DNA from: Heliocidaris tuberculata | Lineage: Eukaryota; Echinodermata; Echinoidea; Camarodonta; Echinometridae | Assembly: GCA_025618425.1 (NCBI GenBank) | Contig: CM046842.1 | Coordinates: 37,797,625-37,861,624, forward strand | Reading direction: 5' to 3' | DNA: 64,000 nt | Shown: one piece after another, positions 10,938 through 21,030 of the stretch | How the letters are laid out: every line of letters begins with the position of its first letter | Position numbering within the stretch: the first letter of the stretch is position 1 | Position numbers and translations under genes: made by a program | The notes under the pieces: model-generated | Told to the model about the DNA's origin: nothing | Database searches by the model: none | The model's input: the letters and a program-made list of their open reading frames with translations, nothing else

Positions 10938-11844
10938 TTTTTTTTTTTTTTTTTTGGGGGGGGTATTGTGATGATTTTAAGGATAACGTGTAGATGGCAT
11001 CAATTTTGTTTTTCTTAAGACTATACAAAAATTTAATCTGAAACCGTAGCCGATGCGTGCATGTCAGGATGAAAATCAATGATAGTAGTTTGATAGAGGG
11101 GAGAAAGAAAAGATATTATTGGCATGGAAGAGAAAAGGAGGGGATCATGATGGAATATTCCACGTCTATGGCATTAAATAAGAGCTGGCATTTACCTTGT
11201 GGTCCATCTGTTCCAGGGTTGCCATTCTTCTCTGTATTGAATAGGTCTTCTGTCCGAGCTTCTGTCCTAATTAGGTCTTCTGTCTGAGAGGCAGTTCTTA
11301 GGTCTTCTGTCCTCGGGAGTTCTGTCCTTGTTGTCCTCGTTGATTCCGTCAACGTAGAGAGATGTTGAGTGGATGTAGCCGATGTTGGCAGCAAGGATCT
11401 ACTCGCCTGGCCTCTACTAGCTAACGAGGATTGTGTCATAAAGGCATTCGTTTTTCCATGGTGTTGACTGGTCATTTTAGAATATTCCGTTTGAAAATAT
11501 TGGCTGCTTGTTTGTAGATCTGGTTTCCTTGTTGTACTCGTAAAAGGAGATAGATTAGGTGTATAGCTGGCACTCGGCGTTACCGTTTTCTGCCTTGTCT
11601 GCGTTATCAAGGTTGTCAACACAGCGGCTGTAGTTTCAGATAGTGACTGGCTTGTAGCTTTAGTACTACTTTGATCTAGTTCAGTGATGTAATATATATC
11701 TGTGAAAATATCAGTCACATCAGTTGATACAGAGCTTTGATCTCCGTTTAACGGACTGATGGTCCTTGGAACACATTTGACGCAATCTGTTAACAACAAG
11801 GACAGCAAGAAAATGGATGGCGGCGTACCATTCCTTAGACCCAT
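8978..11844 (-). CDS. Mucin-like type I membrane protein (two exons)
   Basis: Two exons join in phase: exon 1 at 11844-11196, donor AAG|GTAAAT; exon 2 at 9303-8978, acceptor TTCCTTTAG|TT. The split codon becomes Val and the protein is 324 aa. It starts MGLRNGTPPSIFLLSLLL, a signal peptide. About 200 residues follow that are rich in Ser, Thr and Gln, as in O-glycosylated mucin-like stalks, including a degenerate TEDLRT repeat near residues 175-207. Exon 2 encodes one transmembrane helix (VALFSLALSMVLLAFIMLII) followed by a CC pair and a cytoplasmic tail of about 70 residues with Tyr and Arg-rich stretches. No enzymatic or adhesion domain is recognised. It probably acts as a cell-surface glycoprotein or receptor stalk. 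Small additional exons in the 1.9-kb intron cannot be excluded. The intron contains a short CCCTAA run and a dispersed repeat. Confidence 0.75.
9991..10010. repeat. Short interstitial CCCTAA repeat
   Basis: Three CCCTAA units followed by diverged copies, inside the intron of the mucin-like gene. The sequence equals the common metazoan telomere unit, but it is too short to be anything other than an interstitial trace. Confidence 0.7.
10018..10700. repeat. Dispersed repeat, copy 1 (homologous to 36010-36670)
   Basis: Shares with 36010-36670 a G-run block (ccaatggt-ttccagcaa, ccgagccctaatt), then the order taatttgta, cttatttc, agcatca, attcatttg and cgaggt. The two copies run in the same orientation and have diverged by many substitutions. 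No ORF. It lies entirely in the intron of the mucin-like gene. Confidence 0.6.
10755..10960. repeat. ATTT-rich low-complexity tract with (TA)n and poly-T
   Basis: Degenerate TTTA repeats, then about 12 TA dinucleotides, about 20 T and a G run. Intronic. Confidence 0.9.
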
Positions 11845-12850
11845 TTTTTACCATCAAATCTTCCTATCTTAAGTGAGGATAATGTTTTTATTATTTCATT
11901 GGTAATTCACCAGCTTACCTAAGGACTTTGATTATTGAAATTTGGGAAGCACAAGTTGATCACGCACACGTTGATTATAAATTGGTAAAAACACGGTGCT
12001 TCGTTGATGATTTGGTTCTCGAAACAAAAATAGTGAACCTAGGTACTCGTTGTGCTATAAAGTCACATTGTCATACACCACACGAATCTAATTAACTACC
12101 ATGAGAAACAGAACCACAAAGGAAAGCTTCCACCCGATCGTGAGCCTGGGTCCAGACTGATTCTACAAAGTCTCGCTGAGCATTCAAAAAACCGTGTCAG
12201 TAATCGATTATTCAACTGATATTTGTTGCACTTGTGAGACTGCTATAGACTCTATGAGAATTACAATAAACCGAAACGTTTCCCATAAAACAGATCATTT
12301 CAGGTTTATCTTCTTAATCAGTGATATAGGTCAGGATAACACGTATCTATCATTATGATTAAACACACAAAACCAAAGAACAAAAATTAATGCCATCATA
12401 ATTATCTTTATGGATTTCATTTGTTTAGACCACATGGTCATAAAGTAATTAACACCTCTTATTCGTTAATAATTGATATTCAGTATATTATCTCTATGGC
12501 TAAAGATCAAAAGGTCATGATATAATTAACACTTGTTATTCGTTAATCATTGATATTCAACTAATGATATGAGGCATCATAAGTGTAATCGAAGTTCAAT
12601 AGCATCTTCTTTACGGTCATTTGGAAATGGGATAGGAATAGGGTGTAGGGAATATGTGTGGACATTGTGTGTGGGTGTGTTAATATATATGGCCATATAG
12701 AGAGAGAGCTACGCATTATTCTCTCATTTTTACTTCTCACAGCTGTGTATTTATTTTGAAGAGAGTCGCCAAAGTTGTTTTTACATTTATTTGCACATTT
12801 CTTTCATTACATTGTAAATCAAAATTATTATCTTATCGAAATGTTGGAAA
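11845..12850. promoter_or_regulatory. Upstream region of the mucin-like gene; no defined element
   Basis: About 1 kb 5' of the start codon of the minus-strand gene. It should hold its promoter and any 5' UTR, but I see no convincing TATA box or first exon. Two diverged direct copies of aattgatattca occur (12470, 12548). Unassigned. Confidence 0.3.
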
Positions 12851-12859
12851 ATAAATTTT

Positions 12860-13650
12860 AAAAAAATTGAAAATTGGTTATTTCAAAATAAGCTGATATT
12901 AAACGAACTACAATCTAAGATGATTTTTACGAAACGGAAATATGATATCTAAGAAGGCAAGGTTTACTTCAATAGAACAGCAGTTACAAATTTACACTGT
13001 GCTAAATGCCTTGGTGTTTATATTGATGATAATCAAACATGGAATACTCAGATTGACTCAATATGCTTAAAAAATGTCTAAGAATATTAGTGTTATCAAC
13101 AAACTCAATATCTTGCCTAAATTAATATTACTTAACTTATATTATACACTGATTTAGCCATATCTGTCATATTGCATCATTATTTGGGCATCGACATCTT
13201 TTGAAAATTTAGCTAGAGTTCAAAAACTACAAAAGAGGGTAATAGAATAATTTTCCAATATTACTTACAATGCATGTATAAATCATGTCACATGGACCGA
13301 GAAACCCGGGGGCTGGGGGGGGGGGGGGGGCTACAGCCCCCACTTTTTTTTTAGTAGACACGTGTCATAAAACACGGAAAAAAAGTTCGAAAATTGTCAT
13401 TAATGAGTGAAATCAAATCAGCCCCCCCCCTCCCCACTTTCAAAAACGCTCCGCGGCCTCAGTGTCATAATAAGCTAATACCTTCATCCTTGATATTTTC
13501 TTGCCAATTCGGATATTCATTCATATTCAACACGTTATAAAGATGATTTTCACATGCCCAAATTAAGAATTACAACTCAAAAGTCAGTGTATTATATAGC
13601 GGACCAATGCTCTGGAATTCACTGTCACCAGCCTTAAAATTGCCTTGTTC
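12860..13650 (+). pseudogene. Decayed LINE reverse transcriptase C-terminal fragment
   Basis: Plus-strand segments read in order as QNKLILNELQSKMIF (after motif C), CLGVYIDDNQTWNTQID, SVINKLNILPKLILLNLYY, LQKRVIE, and after an interruption KLRITTQKSVYYIADQCS. This is the typical thumb and C-terminal order of CR1-like ORF2. Numerous stops and frameshifts. It is interrupted at 13293-13461 by a short G/C-run element. Confidence 0.65.
13293..13461. mobile_element. Probable hAT-type MITE inside the LINE fragment
   Basis: Imperfect inverted ends (TGGACCGAGAA left, and the reverse of CCGCGGCCTCA right) surround two G/C runs. Flanking octamers ATGTCACA (13285-13292) and GTGTCATA (13462-13469) match at 6 of 8 positions, as expected of an old 8-bp duplication. 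It interrupts a LINE frame, which supports insertion. Confidence 0.5.
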
Positions 13651-13712
13651 TATTTGTGTCCTTTGTGGCCAGGGGGTTGGTCGACGGACGTTCCTTTACC
13701 CATTCTCTTCTT

Positions 13713-13988
13713 CAGAGGCGGCGCCAGGGTATTTTGATAGGAGGGGCAAGACGACCTAAAGATGACGTCATATTTTTTCTCCATTAAATAACAGGGGTAA
13801 TATAGAGTTATATGTTTAAGACCTCTCTTTTTAATACTCCGCTTTCTTCTTTCTTCCCTTTTCTTCCCTTTTCTTCCTCCTTTTCTTCTTTTTTCTTCTT
13901 TTTTTCCTCTTTTTTCACTACTTGAAAAATCATAGGGGGGGGGCGGTCACCCCCTCTGCCCCCCCCCCCCCCCGTAGCGCCGCCCCTG
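13713..13988. mobile_element. hAT-type MITE, family A, copy 2
   Basis: Same element as 6330-6580: left CAGAGGCGGCGCCAGGGTAT, right GCGCCGCCCCTG, with shared interior words tgacgtcatatttttt and taatatagagttatatg. Perfect 8-bp target duplication CTCTTCTT at 13705-13712 and 13989-13996. Longer than copy 1 through expansion of its CT-rich and C-run tracts. Confidence 0.93.
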
Positions 13989-13996
13989 CTCTTCTT

Positions 13997-14932
13997 AATT
14001 TGTAGATCGATCTTTATGTTGATTGATTATGTATATGTAATTTAAACAATTTGCATGCCCATTATCCTCCCGCTTTGTTTGCCTTTATTTACTCGTTTTG
14101 GGTTTTTTTTTTCTGTTTTCTTTTCTTTTTTCTGTTGTAAATTTCAACCAATTCATCCAAATATGAAAATGATAACATTCATTTTGAAAGAATAACATTT
14201 TTTATCCATTAGTTTGCATGAATGTACTAATATTCAGTAGCTTTATACACGGACACGAATTCCTATGGAAAAGTTTTTTTTTTTTAATGGCCATGAAAAA
14301 TACGTTCAGTTCTGAAACATGCTACATCCATCCCAGTTTAGTTCCAGAAGACTCTGCATCCGTAAAACTTTGGCCTTCTCCTGAAACTGACCAATCACAG
14401 AGCAGCGTACGAACAATCTAAATTTCAATTCCATACGATGATACATTTAAAGGTTGTTAAGAAATCAACCAAAATTTAAAGTACATTGAATTTTTTTCAA
14501 AAAGTTATCATCCCACCAGTGAGTAGTACAATAAAAATAAGTTTCACTTCTAATGACTAATGCAAATAAAAGAATGTATTCTTTTAAAATTATCTCAGAA
14601 CATAGTCCACGGATGTAGATTATTTTCCACCTATTGACTCTTCATATTTATGGTTGATTTCCCTTCATACGTGAAAAAAGTATTTAATGTACTTGAAGAA
14701 AAACCAGCCTCTCTTTCATGCTGAGGCCGAAATAGGACACGACACATGCTCCGGCCGCAAAGCTACGTGGTTGATATCCTACACTAAGCGAATTCCTAGC
14801 TTTAATCGTGGACCCAACACTACACCTACACCTAAACTGCAACCCTAAACCTAACCCTATATCTTCGACAAAATAGAGCTCGGAGCAATAATCACCGAAG
14901 AGTTATGTCGGATCACCAGTTGGAATATGGTG
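13997..14932. other. Spacer 3' of TRIM-like gene 1
   Basis: T-rich and AT-rich DNA. Near 14815-14865 there is a short degenerate series of acacctaca/aaccctaaa words. No AATAAA-type signal close to the minus-strand stop at 14933 was found, and no other gene. Confidence 0.45.
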
Positions 14933-16735
14933 CTATATTTTATGCTCTATGAAATACAAGTGCTTGCCAGTGGAGAAGGCAAATAGATCTGGGGTTAGAC
15001 TTGCCAAGTAACACCAAGCATTGTCTATGAGATGACGGAGTTTGAGTTCGTTAAATGTCATCTCCATGATGAGTTGCGTTCCCTCGAGTATATACCTGGT
15101 CAATCTAAATACATCCGATCCCCTCTTAACCATTGCTACGAGAACCCTATCTTGATCATCTACTGCAGCATAGAGGAATTCAATGTCATCACCTCCTATG
15201 ACGTCACTACCAACATGACCTTCCTGGTCAAAGACGGAAATCGTGCTTGGTGTGAAGGTGCGGGGACTACTTGTGATCATTAACCCTGTCTTGGTCACGC
15301 AGATCTGAAATGGCGTGATGATCCCAGTAGAGACTACTCTTTTTGGACTAGCTGAAGTACCACTGAAAATGTAGATCTCTTTGTTGAAATTAACAGCATA
15401 GATATTGTCATTCTGGTCACTGCATAACTTCAAAGGAAAGCCTCCACGTTTGCATTTGTATTTTAAACCTGTTTCTCCTGTGCCTTGTGAGTTGTAGACA
15501 CAGCAAATATCTCCGTTGTGTGATGCTACTGATCTACCATCAGTAAGGAAAGCGACATCATGTCCATAACCTACATTGTTACCCAAGTACTGTGTCTTGA
15601 TGCCTGATACAAAGAAGCAGTCAATACCTGTTCCTTCTCCGTAAGCTACCACCACAGCATCATGTGATAATACTGACATACCGTACATTTCTTCTGGTAA
15701 ATTGACTTTTCTCTTAATGTTCAACAAACCCTTCTGTACTGTTGCCTGATCATCCCCGTGTGGAACATTTCCTTTGGTCTCGGTGGAAGATGTTTTTATG
15801 TGTTCAGATGTACTTGATGTTATCTTTTCTCCAAACACTATGTGACCCAGGACAGGATCATTTTTATCTTCCACAGAGAATTGTGCATTCAGTGCTCCTT
15901 TGTTGACATGTACCTTGGACTCAGCATCAGTTGTGGTTTTCTCCAGCTCCCAACTCAATTTATCTAGTTCACAACATTTCAAATAATGTGATTTAAGTTT
16001 ATCTTGGTCTAAATACCGGCTGGTATCGCTTGTCAGTCTAGCAATTGAATTCTTCATAGCATATACAATTTGCCTATAGTCAGCAACGTCGCGATTCAGT
16101 TTACTGTCCGAGTCCTTCCGTATATCATTTACCTGTTGAAGTAGTCTATCCTCATTTTCCGTGATGATTGTCACCTTTTTAGCAAATTCATCTCTAATTT
16201 CATTATCCAAACCGGTAAGGTGGCAATACATTTCCGTTTGTTCTCTGTCAACATCGTTGATACAGGCTTCAATTTGTATTTGTCGCTCTTGACTCTTCTG
16301 AATGAGAGCATCTTTTTCATTCTTCAAGTCTTCTTCTAACTTTTCCTTTGTTTTAATTGTGTGTCCTTGGTGGTCATTCATGAAACATTTAATGCAGATA
16401 AATTCCTCACAAACTTCACAGAAAATATTCTGGTAAACCTGACTGTGCACTGAGCACATATCTATACTATCTATCTCTCCTTGCAATTCATCTTGAAGAC
16501 CTGTAACCAAGTAATTTCTTGTGAGTCCTTTCACTCGTTCTGGTCCTAGTTTAGTCATTCCTCTACATACTGGACATATTATATGGTTAATCTCATGCTG
16601 CTGATCGTCATAAACTTCTAAACAGTCTTTGCAGAAGGTATGTCCACAGTTCAGGATGGTAGCATTATTAAAGATGTCGAGACATAAAGGGCACATCAAA
16701 CCTTTTAGTTCATCCCCTCTCACATTGGAAGCCAT
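14933..16735 (-). CDS. TRIM-like RING/B-box E3 ubiquitin ligase, paralog 1
   Basis: A 600-aa protein in a single coding exon. RING finger C3HC4: Cys15, Cys18, Cys30, His32, Cys35, Cys38, Cys54, Cys57. B-box 2: Cys94, His97, Cys106, Cys109, Cys114, Cys117, His122, His125. A long charged, helical coiled-coil region spans about 128-280. The C-terminal half (about 345-600) carries a regular run of beta-strand-like segments (FLTDGR, NIYAVN, IYIFSG, LYAAVDD), suggesting a beta-propeller, although no textbook NHL motif is seen. By family it transfers ubiquitin from an E2 to bound substrates; roles in innate immunity or RNA control are known for relatives but unproven here. ATG context is acaATGG. 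A pyrimidine-rich acceptor TTTTCTCCTAG ends 27 nt upstream, so an untranslated first exon is likely. Closest relatives in the window lie at 33586 and 40407, same strand. Confidence 0.93.
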   Translation of the reverse strand: MASNVRGDELKGLMCPLCLDIFNNATILNCGHTFCKDCLEVYDDQQHEINHIICPVCRGMTKLGPERVKGLTRNYLVTGLQDELQGEIDSIDMCSVHSQVYQNIFCEVCEEFICIKCFMNDHQGHTIKTKEKLEEDLKNEKDALIQKSQERQIQIEACINDVDREQTEMYCHLTGLDNEIRDEFAKKVTIITENEDRLLQQVNDIRKDSDSKLNRDVADYRQIVYAMKNSIARLTSDTSRYLDQDKLKSHYLKCCELDKLSWELEKTTTDAESKVHVNKGALNAQFSVEDKNDPVLGHIVFGEKITSSTSEHIKTSSTETKGNVPHGDDQATVQKGLLNIKRKVNLPEEMYGMSVLSHDAVVVAYGEGTGIDCFFVSGIKTQYLGNNVGYGHDVAFLTDGRSVASHNGDICCVYNSQGTGETGLKYKCKRGGFPLKLCSDQNDNIYAVNFNKEIYIFSGTSASPKRVVSTGIITPFQICVTKTGLMITSSPRTFTPSTISVFDQEGHVGSDVIGGDDIEFLYAAVDDQDRVLVAMVKRGSDVFRLTRYILEGTQLIMEMTFNELKLRHLIDNAWCYLASLTPDLFAFSTGKHLYFIEHKI

Positions 16736-16762
16736 TGTAGTTCTAGCTTAGCCTTGGTGTTT
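16736..16762 (-). promoter_or_regulatory. Probable 5' UTR start after a splice acceptor, TRIM-like gene 1
   Basis: TTTTCTCCTAG (AG at 16764-16763) directly precedes the 27-nt leader before the ATG. The matching position in the two paralogs also carries an acceptor. Confidence 0.6.
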
Positions 16763-16859
16763 CTAGGAGAAAATCACAAAAAAATCTAATATCTTTCAAG
16801 AATAATATTAATACATAAGCCATAGCGTAAATGAAAATGGCATTATAGTTTATCTTTTT

Positions 16860-17281
16860 GTTTTTCGTTATTTGAATGAAAATAATTTAAAAGAAAAATC
16901 GTTCTTTCTCACTTTCCCTTTCTCTCTATTTTTCTGTCCATTTCTCTCTAATATATATAAAATCTCTCTTTCTTCTTTTGTTTCTTTCCTTCTCTCCCCC
17001 CTCTTATTTCTATTTTCTTTTTCTTTTCTCTTTTTTGTCTTCCTTTTCTGTTTTCTACACTCAATCCTCTTTCTTCCCACCTTTTCTCCCTATCTCTCTC
17101 ACTCTCTCTCTCTCTTCTTTTCTCCTTTTCCCCTTTCTCTCCTTTCTCTCTACCATCACTTTTCTTACTCTCTTGTGTGTCTCTCTACTTTTTTCTCTCT
17201 CTCTTCCTATCATTTGCTTTCTTTTTTCTGCTACACTATCTTTTACGCCCCTATCTATATATCTCCCTCCCTCTCTCTCTC

Positions 17282-17315
<34 letters not shown>

Positions 17316-17335
17316 TCTTTCTCGCGCCTTGACTC
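16860..17335. repeat. Polypyrimidine (CT-rich) low-complexity tract
   Basis: About 475 bp almost wholly C and T on the plus strand, ending in (TC)n at 17270-17322. It creates long but meaningless Ser/Leu/Phe frames. It lies within the inferred 5' intron or promoter side of TRIM-like gene 1. Confidence 0.9.
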
Positions 17336-17437
17336 TGTTGCTGATTTACGCTTGTTGTTTTGACAATATTACACGCTATGCACTACATCGTTAGTGATTT
17401 GTTTGTACTGAAGTATCATTTCCTGAGGAAGCCTTAA

Positions 17438-17700
17438 GCAAGGTTCCCACTTTGGAGTCTCGAGTTGTGCCGAGCTGCGCGAGCTTGAAATTTACCTATT
17501 TTATGAGACTTGCATGAGTGATATACGACGCAACATCGAGTTTACTACGATAGCTGTACGAGTGATGAACCGAGCGCGAAACGAGTCACACCGAGCATGG
17601 TATGAGTTGCGATGACCTGTGTAGACTTATACCGATCTATCAACAAGTTATCAAGGTCTTGTTACGAGTGATGAGAGCTTTCTACGAGTTTCATACGATC
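17438..17700 (+). repeat. Outer CGAGT-rich terminal arm, left
   Basis: Starts with the 13-bp tip, then carries about a dozen CGAGT or near-CGAGT words at irregular spacing. An inverted, diverged copy is at 22850-23171. It ends in a G run at 17703-17715. Confidence 0.8.
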
Positions 17701-17890
17701 CAGGGGGGGGGGGGTGCATATTTTTTGGTGCTCTGCATAATAAAGATGAATGCCATAGCATTCTCGCTCTGCTTGATGAAGAAGAGACCTTGATCTTCTG
17801 CATAATTTGTGCGACCCTGTTGTCAAGGAGGCACCGCAGAAAAACAGATGTTCAGGAGGAGACCAAAGTGATGCAAAAGGGCCATTCTTA

Positions 17891-19346
17891 GTCACGTGTG
17901 TGACAAAAACAAAACAAAACAAACAAACAAACAAACAAAACATGGAAATGGGCTATTGTGAGCTCTATAAAATTTTAATAACCTTCCAAGTGTGTTGGTT
18001 TTTCCTGTATATACAGTAAATACAGACATAGGTACATGGATTAAATAACACAAAAATTGTCAATGATGATACCTGTTCTACGTCAGAGGTCAACAAGTTC
18101 AGGTCACGTGTGTGACCTCGCACAGAAGCAGGTTTTTGAAACTTACATTTTATCTTTAAGTTTCTCTGAATTTTCAGAAGCTTCAATGTTAATATTTATG
18201 GTAATTATATTTCATGGTACTATTTCTTAGAAAATAGCATTAATTTTGTTGATAGTTGCATAAGATTTTTGTCATGTAATATTTTGTATCATGATGTATG
18301 GTCACAGATTTGGTGAACTATTGAAAAAAATCATAATTTTTTGTATTTTTAATTCATTTTGCAATAGCTCTATATGAATTATCATCAATACGGTAGAAAG
18401 TGATTCTCAGATCTTTTCTTTATGAAAAATACCCAGGGAACACACAATTTTGTTTTTCTTTTTCATTTTCATACATTTATGGATATCATTTATTGATATA
18501 TTTATTGAGATACTGTGGAAGTGTTTTGGTCTAGTAGATAAGTAACCGACTAACCGTACTGCAGAGCACAAGGTATAGGGTTAAATTTAATTGCCATTGC
18601 ACTAACTTCCTTTGGCAAGACATTTATCTGCATTTGCCATGCTCGATCCAGGTTTAGTAAGTGAGTACCTGTAGGATTTATTTATTGAATGCACTGAGCG
18701 CTACGGTTCTCGTGCTAAAACCAGGGTAATAATATGCTTGTAGGGCCCTCAGGAAGAACAGTATTTAGTATTGATGAGGCCACCCTGAGTAAACAAGACA
18801 TATAATTATTATTATCAATAATTCTTATTATTGTTATTTTAATTATCATTATTATTATATACCACTATAATTAATATCTTATATTATCATTATCATTAAT
18901 GTTCAGACCAAAAAATCAAAGTAAACAAATCAAAAGTTTTCATGCTGATATACAAGTATATTCATCTTAAAGTTTTCTCAACTTTATAGCTTATTACACT
19001 TTGATCATAATTGTATAGGGTTACGCAATCAATTCAGAGGATTAAACAAGAGGAATATAAAAAGTGAAAGCAGAATTAATACATGTCAAGAAACTCAACA
19101 AGAATAGATGAAACAGACTGTACACATGACTTGCCCAGTACATATGCACTTGACCATTTGCACTCAGGTCACGTGTGTGACAAAGTTAGTTGGACGATAT
19201 TTAAAGAAAGAGAATCATATTTGGAATAATATTTGGTGAGATTGAGGACACATACAAGTTAGCTTATGACAGGAAATATATAGATTATCCAAATTGTATT
19301 TTTCAAATAGCATAAACTTTTCATATTTTGGGATCACGTGTGTGAC
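17891..19346. promoter_or_regulatory. Four copies of a TCACGTGTGTGAC palindrome-like site
   Basis: The 13-mer TCACGTGTGTGAC occurs at 17892-17904, 18104-18116, 19169-19181 and 19334-19346, all in the same orientation and inside the left unit of the TTAA composite. It is an imperfect palindrome (GTCAC arms) with an E-box CACGTG core, a typical shape for a bHLH-type or transposase-binding site. Function unknown. Confidence 0.6.
18515..18805 (+). mobile_element. tRNA-derived SINE
   Basis: Has a pol III box A exactly fitting TRGYNNARNNG (TGGTCTAGTAG, 18527-18537), a degraded box B (GGTTAAATTTA, about 18579-18589) and a non-tRNA body (ggcaagacatttatctgc, cactgagcgctacgg). It ends in an ATT-rich simple-repeat tail from about 18795. 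Nested inside the TTAA composite. Confidence 0.55.
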
Positions 19347-19934
19347 ATTAGAATTACTTAATCATATAAGTTAATTAATACATAATGCATAGACGAATTT
19401 TCTTTTTCCTTCAACTTAATTACTTGCAAAAGGACCTAGGAAGGGTATAATTTCACTATATAGTGACAACAAATATTAAAGCTCATATTGAGAGATGACT
19501 ATTATATGGTGAAAAGGGTATTTTTTTTAAATTTTTTTTTTTACTTTAACTTATGCCAATGTCACTGTATGAAAATTACCATAATTGGGTCTTCAATTAA
19601 TGAAAAATAATGTGATCCATTTAACTTTAGACATTAATCTTTAAGAGTATACTATTCAAAAACAGCAAGAATTAACTTCATTTTTGTCAAAAAAAGTTTC
19701 ACTTTACAAAGAATGGCCAACTACCGCAGCGGCAATGTCCACTACAGCAATGTCCATTATCACAATATCAACCACTCTTGGATTTCTTAAGCCGAGGCAT
19801 GTTTCTCACCTTGTTTGTTTGTAGTTGTAGAAATGTAATGGCGATGGCCTATTTTTTCTGTGTACACGAGCGTTTAGGGTTGAATAAATTTGTTCTATCC
19901 TGAAAATACTTTTGGGGAAAATGTAAATCACTGC

Positions 19935-20444
19935 ATATTTATAGACCAGCTGACATATCATGGTGCGCTTACAATTGCACTCTGAATAAGCTCATACGAA
20001 ACTCGCTGTAAGTCGCCGTGCTCGATCTAAACTCGTGGCAACTCCGCCTGACTCGTAACACAATCGTAGTGCTCGTATCCCACTCTTGGAAACTCGAATA
20101 GCACTCGGGTATACTTGAAGGTGGCGAGTTATGAAGAGTTCCTCTCGAGCTTCTTACGAGTAATGCGAGTATGTTGCGAGTATTGCGAGTATATAACGAG
20201 TTTAAACGAGTTCAGCACGAGTTATAACGAGTGAGTGAAAATTTTGAACATGTTCAAAATTTTTGGAACTGCTTGCGACTTCAAGGAGAGTTGTTCAGAG
20301 TTCCAACAAGTTACGCCGAGCCGTGCCGAGTTATCCCGAGTTACATGAAGAGCTTTACGCGAGTTATCACGAGTGCCTCCTTGAGGCAACTCGCCACAAC
20401 TCTCCATAACTCGCCACTATAACTCGGCTAAGTGGGAACCCTGC
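19935..20444 (-). repeat. Inner CGAGT-rich arm of the left unit
   Basis: About 500 bp with dozens of CGAGT/ACTCG words, ending in the tip CTAAGTGGGAACCCTGC. It is the inverted partner of 20475-21030; both contain atacttgaaggtggcgagtt, gtgaaaattttgaac/caac and the reverse of gcgcaccatgat at the inner edge. Confidence 0.85.
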
Positions 20445-20474
20445 AGGCGAAATATTGAACTTTTTGTGTCTAAA

Positions 20475-21030
20475 GCAGGGTTCCCACTTAGCCGAGTTGT
20501 ACTGGCGAGTTCTGGCGAGCTATGGCGAGTTGCCTAAAAGGGGTACTCGCAATAACTCGCGTAAAGCACTTCTTGTAACTCGGGATAACTCGCAACAACT
20601 CGCGACAACTCGACACGGCTCGGCGTAACTCGTTGCAACTCTGCACTACTCTCCCTGAAGTCGCGAGCAGTTCCAAAATTTTTGAACTTGTTGAAAATTT
20701 TCACTGACTCGTTGTAACTCGAGATGAACTCACTTAAACTCGCTTAAACTCGTAATATACTCGGATCACTCGTAACGAGCTCGCGCGGAACTCTTCATAA
20801 CTCGTAATAACTCGCCACCTTCAAGTATACGCGAGTGCTACTCGAGTTTCCGAGACCAGAGTGCGAGCACGGCGATTGCGCTGCGAGTCATGCCGAGTTT
20901 CCCACGAGATTAGCGCGAGTTTAGATCGAGTACGGCGACTTACAGCGAGTTTCCATCGATCTACGTGAGTTTCCCATGAGCATAAACAGAGTGCAGGGCG
21001 AGCATGGCAAGCGCACCATGATTTGCCCCC
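20475..21030 (+). repeat. Inner CGAGT-rich arm of the right unit
   Basis: Starts GCAGGGTTCCCACTTAGCCG and mirrors 19935-20444 across a 30-bp spacer (20445-20474), giving a large imperfect palindrome. Homology continues past the array through gcgcaccatgat and atgcagtgattt, so whole elements, not just ends, are inverted. Confidence 0.85.

Noticed and set aside
15032..15283. Plus-strand frames antisense to the TRIM-like genes (also 33770-34030, 40525-40854, 41027-41428)
   Set aside because: Shadows of the minus-strand coding regions; the minus frames carry the domains.
16872..17394. Long Ser/Leu/Phe-rich reading frames of 138-163 codons
   Set aside because: They are translations of a polypyrimidine tract, open in several frames at once, with no start context or domains.
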